64,000 nucleotides of DNA from Oerskovia turbata (GTDB lineage Bacteria; Actinomycetota; Actinomycetes; Actinomycetales; Cellulomonadaceae), in assembly GCF_000718325.1 (NCBI RefSeq), contig NZ_JOFV01000013.1, positions 110,566-174,565 of the forward strand, given 5' to 3'. Both the position numbers and the translations under genes were made by a program. Shown here one piece after another: positions 6,527 through 15,531 of this stretch (positions are counted from its first letter, which is position 1; every line of letters starts with the position of its first letter). The notes under the pieces are model-generated. The model ran no database searches, was not told the origin of the DNA, and saw only the letters and a list, made by a program, of their open reading frames with translations.

Positions 6527-7831
6527 GTGGCTGAGGACAAGGACGCAGGACCCGACGACGTCTCGGCGCCCGGCCCGGGGGGCGGGGCCGACCGTCCGGC
6601 AGCGTCCGTCAAGCATCTGGCCGGGCTGAGTCCCGCGGCCAAGAAGGTCGCGGGCGCACGCCGTAACCCGTCGGTCGTGGGGGTCGACGACTCCGTGCCG
6701 GCCTGGCTGCGCACGAGCGCGGGCTGGTCGTGGCGGATCCTGCTGCTGGTCGCGGCGGTCGGCCTGATCTTCTACGCGACCGCGCAGGTGCAGATCGTCT
6801 TCATCGCGGTCTTCCTGGCTCTCGTCATCACCTCGGTCCTCAACCCCGTGACCGACTGGTACGCCAAGATCATGCCGCGTGGTCTCGCGACGGGGCTCGC
6901 GCTCCTCTCTGCCTTCCTGGTGCTCGGCGGTCTGCTGACGTACGTCGTCACCTCGGTCGCGGGCCAGTGGGAGAGCCTCGCCGGGCAGTTCAACAGCGGT
7001 ATCGAGAAGATCTTCGACTTCCTGGAGAACGGGCCGCTGCCCGTGACGATCACCTCTGAGGACATCGAGACCTGGATCGACAACGCCCGCACCTGGATCA
7101 CCGAGCACGGGGGAGACATCGCGAGCCAGGCTGCCGCGAGCGCAGGCTCGGTCTTCGAGGCGTTCGCGGTCCTCGCGCTCGCGATCTTCTGCACGATCTT
7201 CTTCCTCGCGCGTGGCAAGGACATGTGGACGTGGTTCCTCAACCAGCTCCCGACCCGCTCGCGCGAGACCTGGACGCTGGCCGGGGGAGCCGGGTGGTAC
7301 ACGTTCTCCGGCTACGCCAGGGGCACGGTCATCATCGCCCTCGTCGACGGGATCCTCGCGGCGATCGTCCTGGTGGTCCTCGGGGTGCCGCTCGCGGCAC
7401 CGCTCGCGGTCCTCGTGTTCATCGGTGCGTTCATCCCGCTGATCGGCGCCCCGGCGGCGATGGTCGTCGCGATGGTCGTCGCGCTGGCGGCGAACGGCAT
7501 CGTCAACGCGGCGCTCGTCGGCATTTTCATCGCCCTCATCGGCCAGTTCGAGGGGCACATCCTGCAGCCCCTGGTCATGGGCAAGCAGGTCTCGTTGCAC
7601 CCGGTCGTGGTCGCGCTCGCGGTGACGTCCGGGACGTTCATCGCGGGGATCCTCGGCGCGGTCGTGTCGGTGCCGCTCGTCGCGGTCGCGTGGGCGGTGT
7701 TCAGCAAGCTGCGTCGCAAGGACCCGCCCATGGAGAAGGAGATCCCCACGGCCAAGGAGATCGCGTTGTCGGGCCGTGAGCGCTCGTCGAGCAGCAAGGG
7801 GAACGACACCGAGGTGACGGCCGACGCCTGA
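6527..7831 (+). CDS. AI-2E family (PerM/UPF0118) transporter
   Basis: A 434-aa integral membrane protein of the PerM/YdgG exporter superfamily. About eight membrane segments are visible. The C-terminal half carries the family block GVPLAAPLAVLVFIGAFIPLIG, then GHILQPLVMGKQVSLHPVVV and GILGAVVSVPLVAV. Some members export autoinducer-2 and others move Na+/H+ or lipids, so the substrate is unknown. An acidic, Pro/Gly-rich N-terminus of about 60 residues precedes the first helix. I chose GTG 6527, with GGATGAGG ending 5 nt upstream; GTG 6521 and 6476 are in frame. Confidence 0.88.
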   Translation: MAEDKDAGPDDVSAPGPGGGADRPAASVKHLAGLSPAAKKVAGARRNPSVVGVDDSVPAWLRTSAGWSWRILLLVAAVGLIFYATAQVQIVFIAVFLALVITSVLNPVTDWYAKIMPRGLATGLALLSAFLVLGGLLTYVVTSVAGQWESLAGQFNSGIEKIFDFLENGPLPVTITSEDIETWIDNARTWITEHGGDIASQAAASAGSVFEAFAVLALAIFCTIFFLARGKDMWTWFLNQLPTRSRETWTLAGGAGWYTFSGYARGTVIIALVDGILAAIVLVVLGVPLAAPLAVLVFIGAFIPLIGAPAAMVVAMVVALAANGIVNAALVGIFIALIGQFEGHILQPLVMGKQVSLHPVVVALAVTSGTFIAGILGAVVSVPLVAVAWAVFSKLRRKDPPMEKEIPTAKEIALSGRERSSSSKGNDTEVTADA

Positions 7832-7965
7832 GGCGAGCTACGTCGTCGGGCAGGACGACGGCCCGACGGCGCCGCGCACCCCTCGCACGTGGCCTCGCCT
7901 GCCGGGGGGCGCGAGCGACGCAAATCGCTCGCTGCCGCACCTCGCCGCCTGCCACAGTTCTCGCC

Positions 7966-9192
7966 ATGACCACGAACATCCGGGCGACCCCGAACACCCG
8001 GGCGACCACGACGACCGCGGCGACCCGCCTGACCAAGACCCTCTGGAGCTGGGCCTCGATCCTCGACGACGGAGCGCGCGAGCAGGCCGAGCGCACGGCG
8101 ACCATGCCGTTCGTCCACCCGCACCTGGCCCTCATGCCCGACGCGCACCTGGGCCTCGGCGCGACCGTGGGCTCCGTGATCCCGACGCTGCGCTCGATCA
8201 TCCCCGCCGCGGTCGGTGTCGACATCGGCTGCGGCATGGTCGCCGTCCGCACCCGGTACACGGCGACCGACATCGCAGGGCCCGCGCTGCGCGACCTGCG
8301 GCTCGCGATCGAGCAGGCCGTGCCCACGAGCGCCGGCTCCTACAACCAGCGCCTGACCGACACGGCGACGGCCCGCGTCGCCGAGCTCGAGGCGCTCGCG
8401 GACACCGCCGGGTTCGACCCTGCGCGGTACGCCGGGAACTGGCGCCTGCAGCTCGGGTCGCTGGGGTCCGGGAACCACTTCATCGAGGTCAGCCTCGACG
8501 AGGAGGACCGGGTCTGGTTCTTCCTGCACTCGGGGTCCCGCGGGGTCGGGAACAAGATCGCGCAGCACCACATCGCGGTCGCGCGCGAGCTCATGACCCG
8601 GTACTGGATCGACCTGCCGGACAAGGACCTCGCGTACCTCGTCGAGGGCACCGACGAGTTCTGGGCGTACGTCCGCGAGCTGCGGTGGGCCCAGCACTTC
8701 GCCCTGCTCAACCGTGAGGAGATGATGGACCGCGTCGTGGCCGCGTTCGACGCCTGGTCGGGGCTCGCCCCCGTCGAGGAGGCCGAGCGCATCAACTGCC
8801 ACCACAACTTCACCGAGCGCGAGCACCACTTCAGCAAGGAGGTGTGGGTCTCGCGCAAGGGCGCGATCCGTGCCCGCGAGGGGGATCCGGGGCTCATCCC
8901 GGGGTCCATGGGCACCGCGTCGTACGTCGTCGTGGGCAAGGGGAACCCGCTCGCGCTCGACTCCGCGCCGCACGGTGCGGGACGCGAGTACTCGCGGAGC
9001 AAGGCGCGCAGGACCTTCACGCACGAGCAGCTGCGCGAGGCCATGGCGGGCATCGAGTACCGCGACACCGACGCGTTCGTCGACGAGATCCCGGCCGCCT
9101 ACAAGTCGATCGACCGGGTCATGCAGGACGCGGCGGACCTCGTCGAGGTCCGCCACACCCTGCGCCAGATCGTCAACGTCAAGGGCGACTGA
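7966..9192 (+). CDS. rtcB: RtcB-family RNA-splicing ligase
   Basis: This 408-aa protein joins RNA 2',3'-cyclic phosphate or 3'-phosphate ends to 5'-OH ends, using Mn2+ and GTP. All RtcB landmarks are present: VGVDIGCGM (Asp86 and Cys89, metal ligands), LGSGNHFIE, HSGSRGVGN, NCHHNF, GSMGTASYVV and SAPHGAGR, where His336 matches the histidine that carries GMP. No archease, RtcA or RtcR gene is nearby, so it appears to act alone in RNA repair. CACAGT lies 7 nt before the ATG. A 25-bp perfect inverted repeat follows 8 nt after the stop. Confidence 0.95.
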   Translation: MTTNIRATPNTRATTTTAATRLTKTLWSWASILDDGAREQAERTATMPFVHPHLALMPDAHLGLGATVGSVIPTLRSIIPAAVGVDIGCGMVAVRTRYTATDIAGPALRDLRLAIEQAVPTSAGSYNQRLTDTATARVAELEALADTAGFDPARYAGNWRLQLGSLGSGNHFIEVSLDEEDRVWFFLHSGSRGVGNKIAQHHIAVARELMTRYWIDLPDKDLAYLVEGTDEFWAYVRELRWAQHFALLNREEMMDRVVAAFDAWSGLAPVEEAERINCHHNFTEREHHFSKEVWVSRKGAIRAREGDPGLIPGSMGTASYVVVGKGNPLALDSAPHGAGREYSRSKARRTFTHEQLREAMAGIEYRDTDAFVDEIPAAYKSIDRVMQDAADLVEVRHTLRQIVNVKGD

Positions 9193-9199
9193 CCGGCCG

Positions 9200-9264
9200 G
9201 GTGCCGAGAACGGGGTTGAGGTCGTCTTCCGGTCGGAGGCGACCTCAACCCCGTTCTCGGCACC
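9200..9264. repeat. 25-bp perfect inverted repeat, possible terminator or dispersed element
   Basis: Arms 9200-9224 and 9240-9264 are exactly complementary (outer end GGTGCCGAGAACGGGG) around a 15-nt loop. It sits between rtcB and ald, both plus strand. It is much longer than needed for termination and has no T-tract. Confidence 0.8.
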
Positions 9265-9360
9265 AGGACGGGGGCCGACGGCGGAGCGTACCCCTCGACG
9301 AGGGTGCGCTCCCGGGGCCCTCGGCGCGCGCGATCGGCGTGCACGCGACACGCTGGCGGC

Positions 9361-10476
9361 ATGAGGATCGGGATTCCCACCGAGGTCAAGAACAACGAGT
9401 ACCGCGTCGCGCTGACCCCGGCGGGTGCCCATCATCTGGTCGCGGCGGGGCACGAGGTCCTCGTCCAGGCCGGTGCGGGGACCGGATCGGCCATCTCCGA
9501 CGAAGACTTCGCGTTCGCGGGCGCGCACGTCCTGGACACGGCCGAGGAGGTCTGGGGCCGGGCCGAGATCGTGTGCAAGGTCAAGGAGCCCGTGCCGAGC
9601 GAGTACCCGTTGCTGCGCGACGACCTGCTGCTGTTCGCCTACCTCCACCTGGCCGCCGACCCCCTCGGCACGGCCGCGCTGCTCGATGCCGGGACCACCG
9701 CGGTCGCCTACGAGACCGCCCAGGCCCCCGACGGCTCCCTGCCGCTCCTGGCCCCCATGAGCGAGGTCGCCGGGCGCATGGCGACCCAGGTGGGTGCCTA
9801 CCACCTCATGCGGCCCGCGGGCGGCTCGGGCGTGCTGCTCGGCGGCGTCCCCGGCAGCAGGCCGGGCCGTGTCGTGATCCTCGGGGGCGGGACCGCCGGG
9901 CGGCACGCGGCCGAGATCGCGGTCGGCATGCGCGCCGAGGTCACGATCCTCGACCTCTCGTTGCCCGCGCTGCGTGCGCTCGACCAGGAGTTCGCCGGCC
10001 ACGTGCGGACCGTCGCGTCGAGCGCGTACGCGATCGAGCAGGAGGTGCTGGCCGCCGACCTCGTGATCGGCGCGGTCCTCGTCGCGGGGGCCAGAGCCCC
10101 GCGTCTGGTGACGAACGACCTCGTGTCCCGCATGAAGCACGGCTCGGTGCTCGTGGACATCGCGGTCGATCAGGGCGGATGCTTCGAGGGCACCCGGCCC
10201 ACCACGCACGACGACCCCACCTTCCGGGTGCACGGCTCCACGTTCTACTGCGTCGCGAACATGCCGGGCGCGGTCCCTGTGACCAGCACGCACGCCCTGA
10301 CGAGCGCGACCCTGCCATACCTCGCGCTCCTCGCGGACGGCGGGACGGGCGCGCTGCGCAGCGTCCCGCTGCTGCGCAACGGGTTGACGACCGTGGCCGG
10401 GACGCTCGTCAACGAGCAGGTCGGTGCCGCGCTCGACCTGGCCTGGGCACGGGTCGGGGACGTGCTCGGGGAGTAG
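9361..10476 (+). CDS. ald: Alanine dehydrogenase
   Basis: At 371 aa, the same length as the family. It interconverts L-alanine and pyruvate plus ammonia with NAD(H). The start MRIGIPTEVKNNEYRV is canonical. Lys75, His96 and Asp270 fall exactly where the substrate-binding and catalytic residues of the well-studied mycobacterial enzyme lie. The NAD site is VVILGGGTAGRHAAE. ATG 9361 is preceded by CACGCT at 6 nt, hinting at a leaderless message. No neighbouring regulator (AldR-type) is present. Confidence 0.96.
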   Translation: MRIGIPTEVKNNEYRVALTPAGAHHLVAAGHEVLVQAGAGTGSAISDEDFAFAGAHVLDTAEEVWGRAEIVCKVKEPVPSEYPLLRDDLLLFAYLHLAADPLGTAALLDAGTTAVAYETAQAPDGSLPLLAPMSEVAGRMATQVGAYHLMRPAGGSGVLLGGVPGSRPGRVVILGGGTAGRHAAEIAVGMRAEVTILDLSLPALRALDQEFAGHVRTVASSAYAIEQEVLAADLVIGAVLVAGARAPRLVTNDLVSRMKHGSVLVDIAVDQGGCFEGTRPTTHDDPTFRVHGSTFYCVANMPGAVPVTSTHALTSATLPYLALLADGGTGALRSVPLLRNGLTTVAGTLVNEQVGAALDLAWARVGDVLGE

Positions 10477-10534
10477 CGCCGGTCGCTCCCGAAAAGCGCT
10501 GTCGACGCCCACCATGCAGTGGCATGCTGTCCGG

Positions 10535-11158
10535 ATGGAACCTTTCGTCCTCGCCAACGAACGTGTCCACCTCGCGATGCCCACCGCGGCGGACGTCGAC
10601 CGCATCACCGCGCTCTGCCAGGGAGCGGAGATCGCCGCGTGGACCACGGTGCCCAGCCCCTACACGCGTGCGGACGCGGCGACCTTCATCGAGGACATCG
10701 TTCCGGAGGCGTGGCGCACGGGCCGCGGGCACACGTGGGCGATCCGCCGTCCGGACGCCCCGGACGGACCGGTCCTCGGCATGGTCGGGATCACGCTCGA
10801 CTCCTCGCCCACGAGCGACACGTCGGCCGAGATCGGGTACTGGCTCGCGCCCGAGGCGCGCGGCGAGGGGCTCATGACGGAGGCCGCCCGCCTCGTGGTC
10901 GACTGGGCGTTGGACCCCGAGGGGCTGGGGCTGTCGCGCGTGGTCTGGACCGCGTTCACGGGCAACTGGGCCTCGCGCCGCGTCGCGTGGCGCCTCGGGT
11001 TCCGGCTCGAGGGCACCGTGCGGGGTCACGGCATCCAGCGAGGCGCACGCCGGGACGCGTGGATCGGCACGCTGCTCGCCGACGACCCGCGCGAACCGGT
11101 CGAGCCGTGGCCTTCCGCCGAGGCAGGGGACCACGCAGGGCAGACGTGGGCCCGCTGA
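10535..11158 (+). CDS. GNAT family N-acetyltransferase (RimJ/RimL-like)
   Basis: A 207-aa acetyl-CoA-dependent acyltransferase. It begins ERVHLAMPTAADVDRI, has the beta-strand AEIGYWLAPEARGEGLMTEA with the R/Q-x-x-G-x-G/A-type pyrophosphate loop (ARGEGL), and the RimJ-type end NWASRRVAWRLGFRLEGTVRG. The substrate cannot be told; this subgroup acetylates protein N-termini or small amines. ATG 10535 is favoured over 10514 because the homology starts there and CATGCT lies 6 nt upstream. Confidence 0.88.
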   Translation: MEPFVLANERVHLAMPTAADVDRITALCQGAEIAAWTTVPSPYTRADAATFIEDIVPEAWRTGRGHTWAIRRPDAPDGPVLGMVGITLDSSPTSDTSAEIGYWLAPEARGEGLMTEAARLVVDWALDPEGLGLSRVVWTAFTGNWASRRVAWRLGFRLEGTVRGHGIQRGARRDAWIGTLLADDPREPVEPWPSAEAGDHAGQTWAR

Positions 11159-11212
11159 CGCGGCCGACAATGATGTCGTGAGCCGGGCGCGCGCCGGGTG
11201 AAGATAGGACGC

Positions 11213-13300
11213 ATGACGAGCACCCTCGACCCGGCCAACCCGTTCGCCGCGGCGTCCACCCTCCCGTACCAGCTCCCCGACTTCACGACCATCCGCGAGG
11301 AGCACTACCTCCCCGCCCTCCGCGCCGGCATGGAGGCCGAGCGTGCGGAGGTCGAGCAGATCGTCACCAACCCCGAGGCGCCCACGGTCGCCAACACGCT
11401 CGAGGCCCTCGAGTCCGCAGGACAGCTCCTGACCCGTGCGGTCACCGTCTTCTACAACGTCGCGAGCGCCGACTCGACTCCGGGGCTCGAGGACATCGAG
11501 GAGACCGTCGCTCCCGAGCTCTCGGCGCACCACGACGCCATCTACATGGACGCGCGCCTGTACGCGCGCGTCCGTGCGCTCCAGGACCAGGTCGACGCCG
11601 GCGAGCTCACGCTCGATGCGGACACGGCCTGGCTCCTGCACACGCTGCTGGTCGACTTCCGCCGCTCGGGCATCGAGCTCGACGCCGCGGACCAGGAGCG
11701 CCTGCGCGACCTCAACGGGAAGCTGACCTCGCTCGAGGCCGCGTTCGGTCGCAAGCTCCTCGCGGGCGCCAACGCCGCGAGCGTCCTGGTCGACGACGCC
11801 GCCGAGCTCGAGGGCCTGCCCGAGGACGCGATCGCCGCAGCGGCGGCAGCCGCCGCGACGCGCGGGCACCAGGGCAAGTACCTCCTCGAGATGCAGCTCC
11901 CGACGCAGCAGGGCGTCATCGCGTCCCTCGCGCGCCGCGAGACCCGTGAGCGCGTCCAGCAGGCGTCCGTGACGCGCGGCGCGACGGGCGACGACAACGA
12001 CACGCGCCAGATCGTGCTCGACCTCGCGCGCCTGCGCGCCGAGCACGCCCGGCTCCTCGGGTACGACCACCACGCGGCGTACATCGCCGAGGACGCGACG
12101 GCCAAGACGACCGACGCCGTCAACGCGATGCTCTCGCGCCTGGCCCCTGCGGCCGTCGCGAACGCGCGCCGTGAGGCCGGCGACCTCGAGGTCGCGCTCG
12201 CCCGCGAGGCGGGCGACGGTGCCGAGCTTCGCGCGTCCGACTGGGCGTACCTCGCCGAGCAGGTCCGCAAGGAGCGCTACTCGCTCGACGACGCCGCGCT
12301 GCGCCCCTACCTCGAGCTCGACCGCGTCGTGACCGACGGCGTGTTCAAGGCCGCGAACCTGCTCTACGGGATCTCGTTCGCCGAGCGCACCGACCTCGTG
12401 GGATACCACCCCGACGTCCGCGTGTTCGAGGTCTTCGACGGCCCGGTCGGTGAGCCCGACCACGGCCTCGGGCTGTTCCTCGCGGACTTCTACACGCGCG
12501 AGTCCAAGCGGGGTGGCGCGTGGATGAACAACCTGGTCGACCAGAACCACCTGCTCGGCCAGCCCCCCGTCGTCGTGAACAACCTGAACATCGTCAAGCC
12601 CCCGGCGGGTGAGCCGACGCTGCTCGTGTGGGACGAGGTCATCACGCTCTTCCACGAGTTCGGCCACGCGCTGCACGGCCTGTTCTCGGACGTGCGCTAC
12701 CCGTCGCAGTCGGGCACCGAGGTGCCGCGCGACTTCGTGGAGTATCCCTCGCAGGTCAACGAGATGTGGGCCTGGGAGCCCGCGATCCTCACGTCCTACG
12801 CGGTCCACCACGTCACGGGCGAACCCATGCCGGCCGCGTGGGCCCGGACCATGCTGGCCTCGCGCCAGTTCAACGAGGGCTTCGGGACGACCGAGTACCT
12901 CGCGGCTGCTCTGCTCGACCAGGCCTGGCACCAGCTCGCCCCCGAGCAGGTCCCCACGGGCGTCGACGAGGTCCTGCCCTTCGAGGCCGCGGCCCTCGAC
13001 GCGGCCGGGGTCGCCTTCGCGCCCGTGCCGCCGCGCTACCGCACGACGTACTTCAACCACGTGTTCGGCGGCGGCTACTCGGCCGGCTACTACTCCTACA
13101 TCTGGTCCGAGGTCCTCGACGCGGACACCGTGACCTGGTTCGAGGAGAACGGTGGCCTGAACCGGGCCAACGGCGACGCGTTCCGCAAGAAGCTGCTCGC
13201 GCGCGGCGGATCGGTCGACCCCATGGTCGCGTTCGCGGACCTGCGTGGCCGCGACCCGGAGATCGCGCCGCTGCTGACGCGTCGCGGGCTCGACGCGTAG
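11213..13300 (+). CDS. M3 family oligopeptidase / peptidyl-dipeptidase
   Basis: A 695-aa cytosolic zinc peptidase of the thimet oligopeptidase/Dcp family. The zinc motif HEFGHALHG has His481, Glu482 and His485, with the third ligand in FVEYPSQVNEMWAWEP. The GGYSAGYYSYIWSEV block near the C-terminus binds substrate in the family. No signal peptide. It probably degrades short peptides, including those released by the proteasome encoded further along; that link is inference. GAAGAT lies 7 nt before ATG 11213, and AGGA is also close. A stem-loop follows at 13320-13346. Confidence 0.94.
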   Translation: MTSTLDPANPFAAASTLPYQLPDFTTIREEHYLPALRAGMEAERAEVEQIVTNPEAPTVANTLEALESAGQLLTRAVTVFYNVASADSTPGLEDIEETVAPELSAHHDAIYMDARLYARVRALQDQVDAGELTLDADTAWLLHTLLVDFRRSGIELDAADQERLRDLNGKLTSLEAAFGRKLLAGANAASVLVDDAAELEGLPEDAIAAAAAAAATRGHQGKYLLEMQLPTQQGVIASLARRETRERVQQASVTRGATGDDNDTRQIVLDLARLRAEHARLLGYDHHAAYIAEDATAKTTDAVNAMLSRLAPAAVANARREAGDLEVALAREAGDGAELRASDWAYLAEQVRKERYSLDDAALRPYLELDRVVTDGVFKAANLLYGISFAERTDLVGYHPDVRVFEVFDGPVGEPDHGLGLFLADFYTRESKRGGAWMNNLVDQNHLLGQPPVVVNNLNIVKPPAGEPTLLVWDEVITLFHEFGHALHGLFSDVRYPSQSGTEVPRDFVEYPSQVNEMWAWEPAILTSYAVHHVTGEPMPAAWARTMLASRQFNEGFGTTEYLAAALLDQAWHQLAPEQVPTGVDEVLPFEAAALDAAGVAFAPVPPRYRTTYFNHVFGGGYSAGYYSYIWSEVLDADTVTWFEENGGLNRANGDAFRKKLLARGGSVDPMVAFADLRGRDPEIAPLLTRRGLDA

Positions 13301-13319
13301 TCGTCCCGCCCGGTGCGCC

Positions 13320-13346
13320 GGGGTGGACCTCCCGGAGGTCCACCCC
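13320..13346 (+). terminator. Stem-loop terminator after M3 peptidase gene
   Basis: Arms GGGGTGGACCTCC (13320-13332) and its exact complement (13334-13346) are separated by a single base, 20 nt after the stop codon. There is no T-tract, as is common in this GC range. Confidence 0.6.
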
Positions 13347-13350
13347 GGCG

Positions 13351-13384
13351 TCTGTCGTCTGCCGTCTGCCGTCTGGCGTCGGCG
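13351..13384. repeat. 7-bp tandem repeat (TCTGCCG-type), about 4.7 units
   Basis: The units TCTGTCG, TCTGCCG, TCTGCCG and TCTGGCG are followed by a partial unit, between the terminator hairpin and the M20 peptidase promoter. Confidence 0.6.
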
Positions 13385-13439
13385 CTGACGCAGCGTCGTG
13401 ACGTGATGCCGGTGCCCCGGAGCGTGCCACGACAGCGGG

Positions 13440-13445
13440 TACCGT
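13440..13445 (+). promoter_or_regulatory. -10-like hexamer TACCGT for a leaderless start
   Basis: TACCGT ends 6 nt before ATG 13452 of the M20 peptidase. Confidence 0.4.
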
Positions 13446-13451
13446 GTGGCC

Positions 13452-14798
13452 ATGACGAGCAACGCCCACCCCGCGAACCCGCCGCAGACCCAACCGACCG
13501 CCGAGCAGGAGGTCGCGCGCATCTGCCAGGACCTGCTGCGCATCGACTCCTCGAACTTCGGGGACGGGTCGGGGCCTGGGGAGCGTGCCGCGGCCGAGTA
13601 CGTCATGGCCTCGCTCCACGAGGTCGGGCTGAGCCCCGAGCTGTTCGAGTCCGCGCCGGGGCGTGCGAGCGTCGTCGTACGCCTGCCGGGGCAGGACCCC
13701 ACGCGGCCCGCGCTCGTCCTGCACGGTCACCTGGACGTCGTGCCCGCCCAGGCGGCCGACTGGTCGGTCGACCCGTTCGCGGGCGAGGAGAAGGACGGCC
13801 TCCTGTGGGGGCGCGGCGCGGTCGACATGAAGGACATGGACGCGATGATCCTCGCGGTCGTGCGTCAGATGGTCCGCGAGGGGCGCAAGCCCGCCCGTGA
13901 CGTCGTCGTCGCGTTCTTCGCCGACGAGGAGGCCGGCGGCACGTACGGGGCGAGCTGGGCCGTCGAGCACCGCCCCGAGATCTTCGAGGGCGCGACCGAG
14001 GCCATCAGCGAGGTCGGCGGCTTCTCGGTCGACATCGACGGCAAGCGCGCCTACCTGCTCCAGACCGCCGAGAAGGGCATCGCCTGGCTCAAGCTCGTCG
14101 CCGACGGGCGCGCAGGGCACGGCTCGCAGGTCAACACGGACAACGCCGTGACGCACCTCGCGGCCGCGGTCGCGCGCATCGGGGCCTACCAGTGGCCCTA
14201 CACGGTCACCCCGACCGTCGACGCGCTGCTGCGAGGGGTCGCCGACCTCACCGGTCTGCCCTACGACCCGCGCGACGAGGCGAGCATCGACGCGCTCGTC
14301 GCAGCCCTCGGCCCGGCCGCGAAGTTCGTCGGCGCGACCGTGCGCCACACGTCCAACCCGACCCAGCTCGGCGCGGGCTACAAGGCCAACGTGATTCCCG
14401 GCCGCGCCGAGGCAGCGGTCGACGTCCGCCTGTTGCCGGGGCACGAGGACGAGGGCCTCTCGGTCATCGAGGGCCTCGTGGGCGAGCACGTGCGCATCGA
14501 GCCCATCCACCGTGACATCTCGCTCGAGGTGCCCTTCGGGGGCGACCTGGTCGACGCCATGGTCGCGTCGCTGCACGCCGAGGACCCCGGCGCGACGGTC
14601 CTGCCGTACACGCTCTCGGGCGGTACCGACAACAAGTCGCTCGCTCGCCTGGGCATCACGGGCTACGGGTTCGCCCCGCTCCAGCTCCCCGCGGACCTGG
14701 ACTTCTCCGGGATGTTCCACGGCGTCGACGAGCGCGTTCCGGTCGAGTCCCTGAAGTTCGGCGTGCGCGTCCTGGACCGGCTGCTGCGGACCTGCTGA
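13452..14798 (+). CDS. M20 family metallopeptidase (dipeptidase/deacylase)
   Basis: A 448-aa di-zinc hydrolase. Metal-ligand motifs run in order: LVLHGHLDVVPA, WGRGAVDMKDMDA, FFADEEAGGTYG, then the dimerisation domain (LLQTAEKGIAWLKLVADG to VDVRLLPG) and a final GTDNKSLA block. Members cut dipeptides, N-acyl amino acids or carboxylated amino acids, so the exact substrate is open. No signal peptide. ATG 13452 was preferred to GTG 13446 because TACCGT lies 6 nt upstream. The next gene is convergent with a 19-bp gap. Confidence 0.92.
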   Translation: MTSNAHPANPPQTQPTAEQEVARICQDLLRIDSSNFGDGSGPGERAAAEYVMASLHEVGLSPELFESAPGRASVVVRLPGQDPTRPALVLHGHLDVVPAQAADWSVDPFAGEEKDGLLWGRGAVDMKDMDAMILAVVRQMVREGRKPARDVVVAFFADEEAGGTYGASWAVEHRPEIFEGATEAISEVGGFSVDIDGKRAYLLQTAEKGIAWLKLVADGRAGHGSQVNTDNAVTHLAAAVARIGAYQWPYTVTPTVDALLRGVADLTGLPYDPRDEASIDALVAALGPAAKFVGATVRHTSNPTQLGAGYKANVIPGRAEAAVDVRLLPGHEDEGLSVIEGLVGEHVRIEPIHRDISLEVPFGGDLVDAMVASLHAEDPGATVLPYTLSGGTDNKSLARLGITGYGFAPLQLPADLDFSGMFHGVDERVPVESLKFGVRVLDRLLRTC

Positions 14799-14817
14799 CC
14801 TGCGGGCGCTCGACGCC

Positions 14818-15048
14818 TCAGAGCGTCGAGCGCACCCGCATGATCTTGCGGCGCAACCACACGCGCCGCTCACCGCCCACGTACAGGCGGGTGCGTTCGA
14901 GCTCCCACCTCCCGTACTCGGCCTCGTCCGTCAGGAGACGGACGGCGTCGTGGCGGCTCACGGACCGGTCGATCGTGAGCACGCGGTACTCGTACTGGCT
15001 CCCGGTCTCGGCGCGGGCCACGCGCTGCGGGGGAGGAGTGCTCGCCAT
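14818..15048 (-). CDS. DUF5703 family protein
   Basis: A 76-aa actinobacterial protein. The block YEYRVLTIDRSVSRHDAVR, then DEAEYGRWELERTRLY and RRVWLRRKIMRV, is the DUF5703 signature. The function is unknown. It is basic and soluble. GAGGA lies about 8 nt before the ATG at 15048. It is divergent from the acidic-repeat gene, with about 110 bp of shared promoter space, and convergent with the M20 peptidase. Confidence 0.85.
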   Translation of the reverse strand: MASTPPPQRVARAETGSQYEYRVLTIDRSVSRHDAVRLLTDEAEYGRWELERTRLYVGGERRVWLRRKIMRVRSTL

Positions 15049-15147
15049 CTGTCACCGTCCTCGGGTCGGTCGTGAGCGGGGGAGCCGTGAGCCGTACCTC
15101 ACTCTCCCGCGCCGGGATTCCGAGTGCCATTGTGCCTCTCGCAGGGC

Positions 15148-15153
15148 TACCGT
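15148..15153 (+). promoter_or_regulatory. -10-like hexamer TACCGT for a leaderless start
   Basis: TACCGT ends 6 nt before ATG 15160. Confidence 0.4.
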
Positions 15154-15159
15154 CAGGGT

Positions 15160-15513
15160 ATGACCGCTGACCCGCGCGCCGCCCTCGACCGATTCATCGC
15201 GGCCCTGGAGGCCCACTACAACGCCGTCGCCGCCCGTCGTGGCGAGGACGACCCCGCGGTCGACGACGCCTATTACGTGCTCGCGGACGCCTACGAGGTG
15301 TACGACGAGGCGCTCGCGCAGGTCCACGGCGAGGCCACGCCGTTCTACCTCGCGGAGGACGACGACGAGGACGAGGACTCTGACGAGGACGACGACGAGC
15401 GGGACGGCGACTCTGACGACGAGGACGACGACGAGCGGGACGGCGACTCGGACGACGACCGGCTCGACGAGGAGTTCGACGAGGTCGACCTCCACGACGG
15501 TGTCAGCCGCTGA
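15160..15513 (+). CDS. Hypothetical acidic protein with 12-residue repeat
   Basis: A 117-aa protein. The first 63 residues look like a small helical domain (DPRAALDRFIAALEAHYNA, then AYYVLADAYEVYDEALAQV). The rest is an Asp/Glu tail containing a near-perfect tandem repeat of EDDDERDGDSDD. The repeat is also conserved at DNA level with a 36-nt period, so it is a recent duplication. I know similar actinobacterial proteins only as hypothetical; the acidic tail might bind basic proteins, metal or nucleic-acid partners. ATG 15160 was chosen over an upstream in-frame codon because TACCGT lies 6 nt before it. Confidence 0.75.
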   Translation: MTADPRAALDRFIAALEAHYNAVAARRGEDDPAVDDAYYVLADAYEVYDEALAQVHGEATPFYLAEDDDEDEDSDEDDDERDGDSDDEDDDERDGDSDDDRLDEEFDEVDLHDGVSR

Positions 15514-15531
15514 CCTCCCGCGCGGGTCGTA

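Noticed and set aside
7312..10647. 1111-residue minus-strand open frame
   Set aside because: A GC-driven shadow across the AI-2E transporter, rtcB, ald and GNAT genes; Arg/Asp/Val-rich and without domains.
13351..13384. Short intergenic repeat as a CRISPR remnant
   Set aside because: The unit is 7 bp with no spacers.
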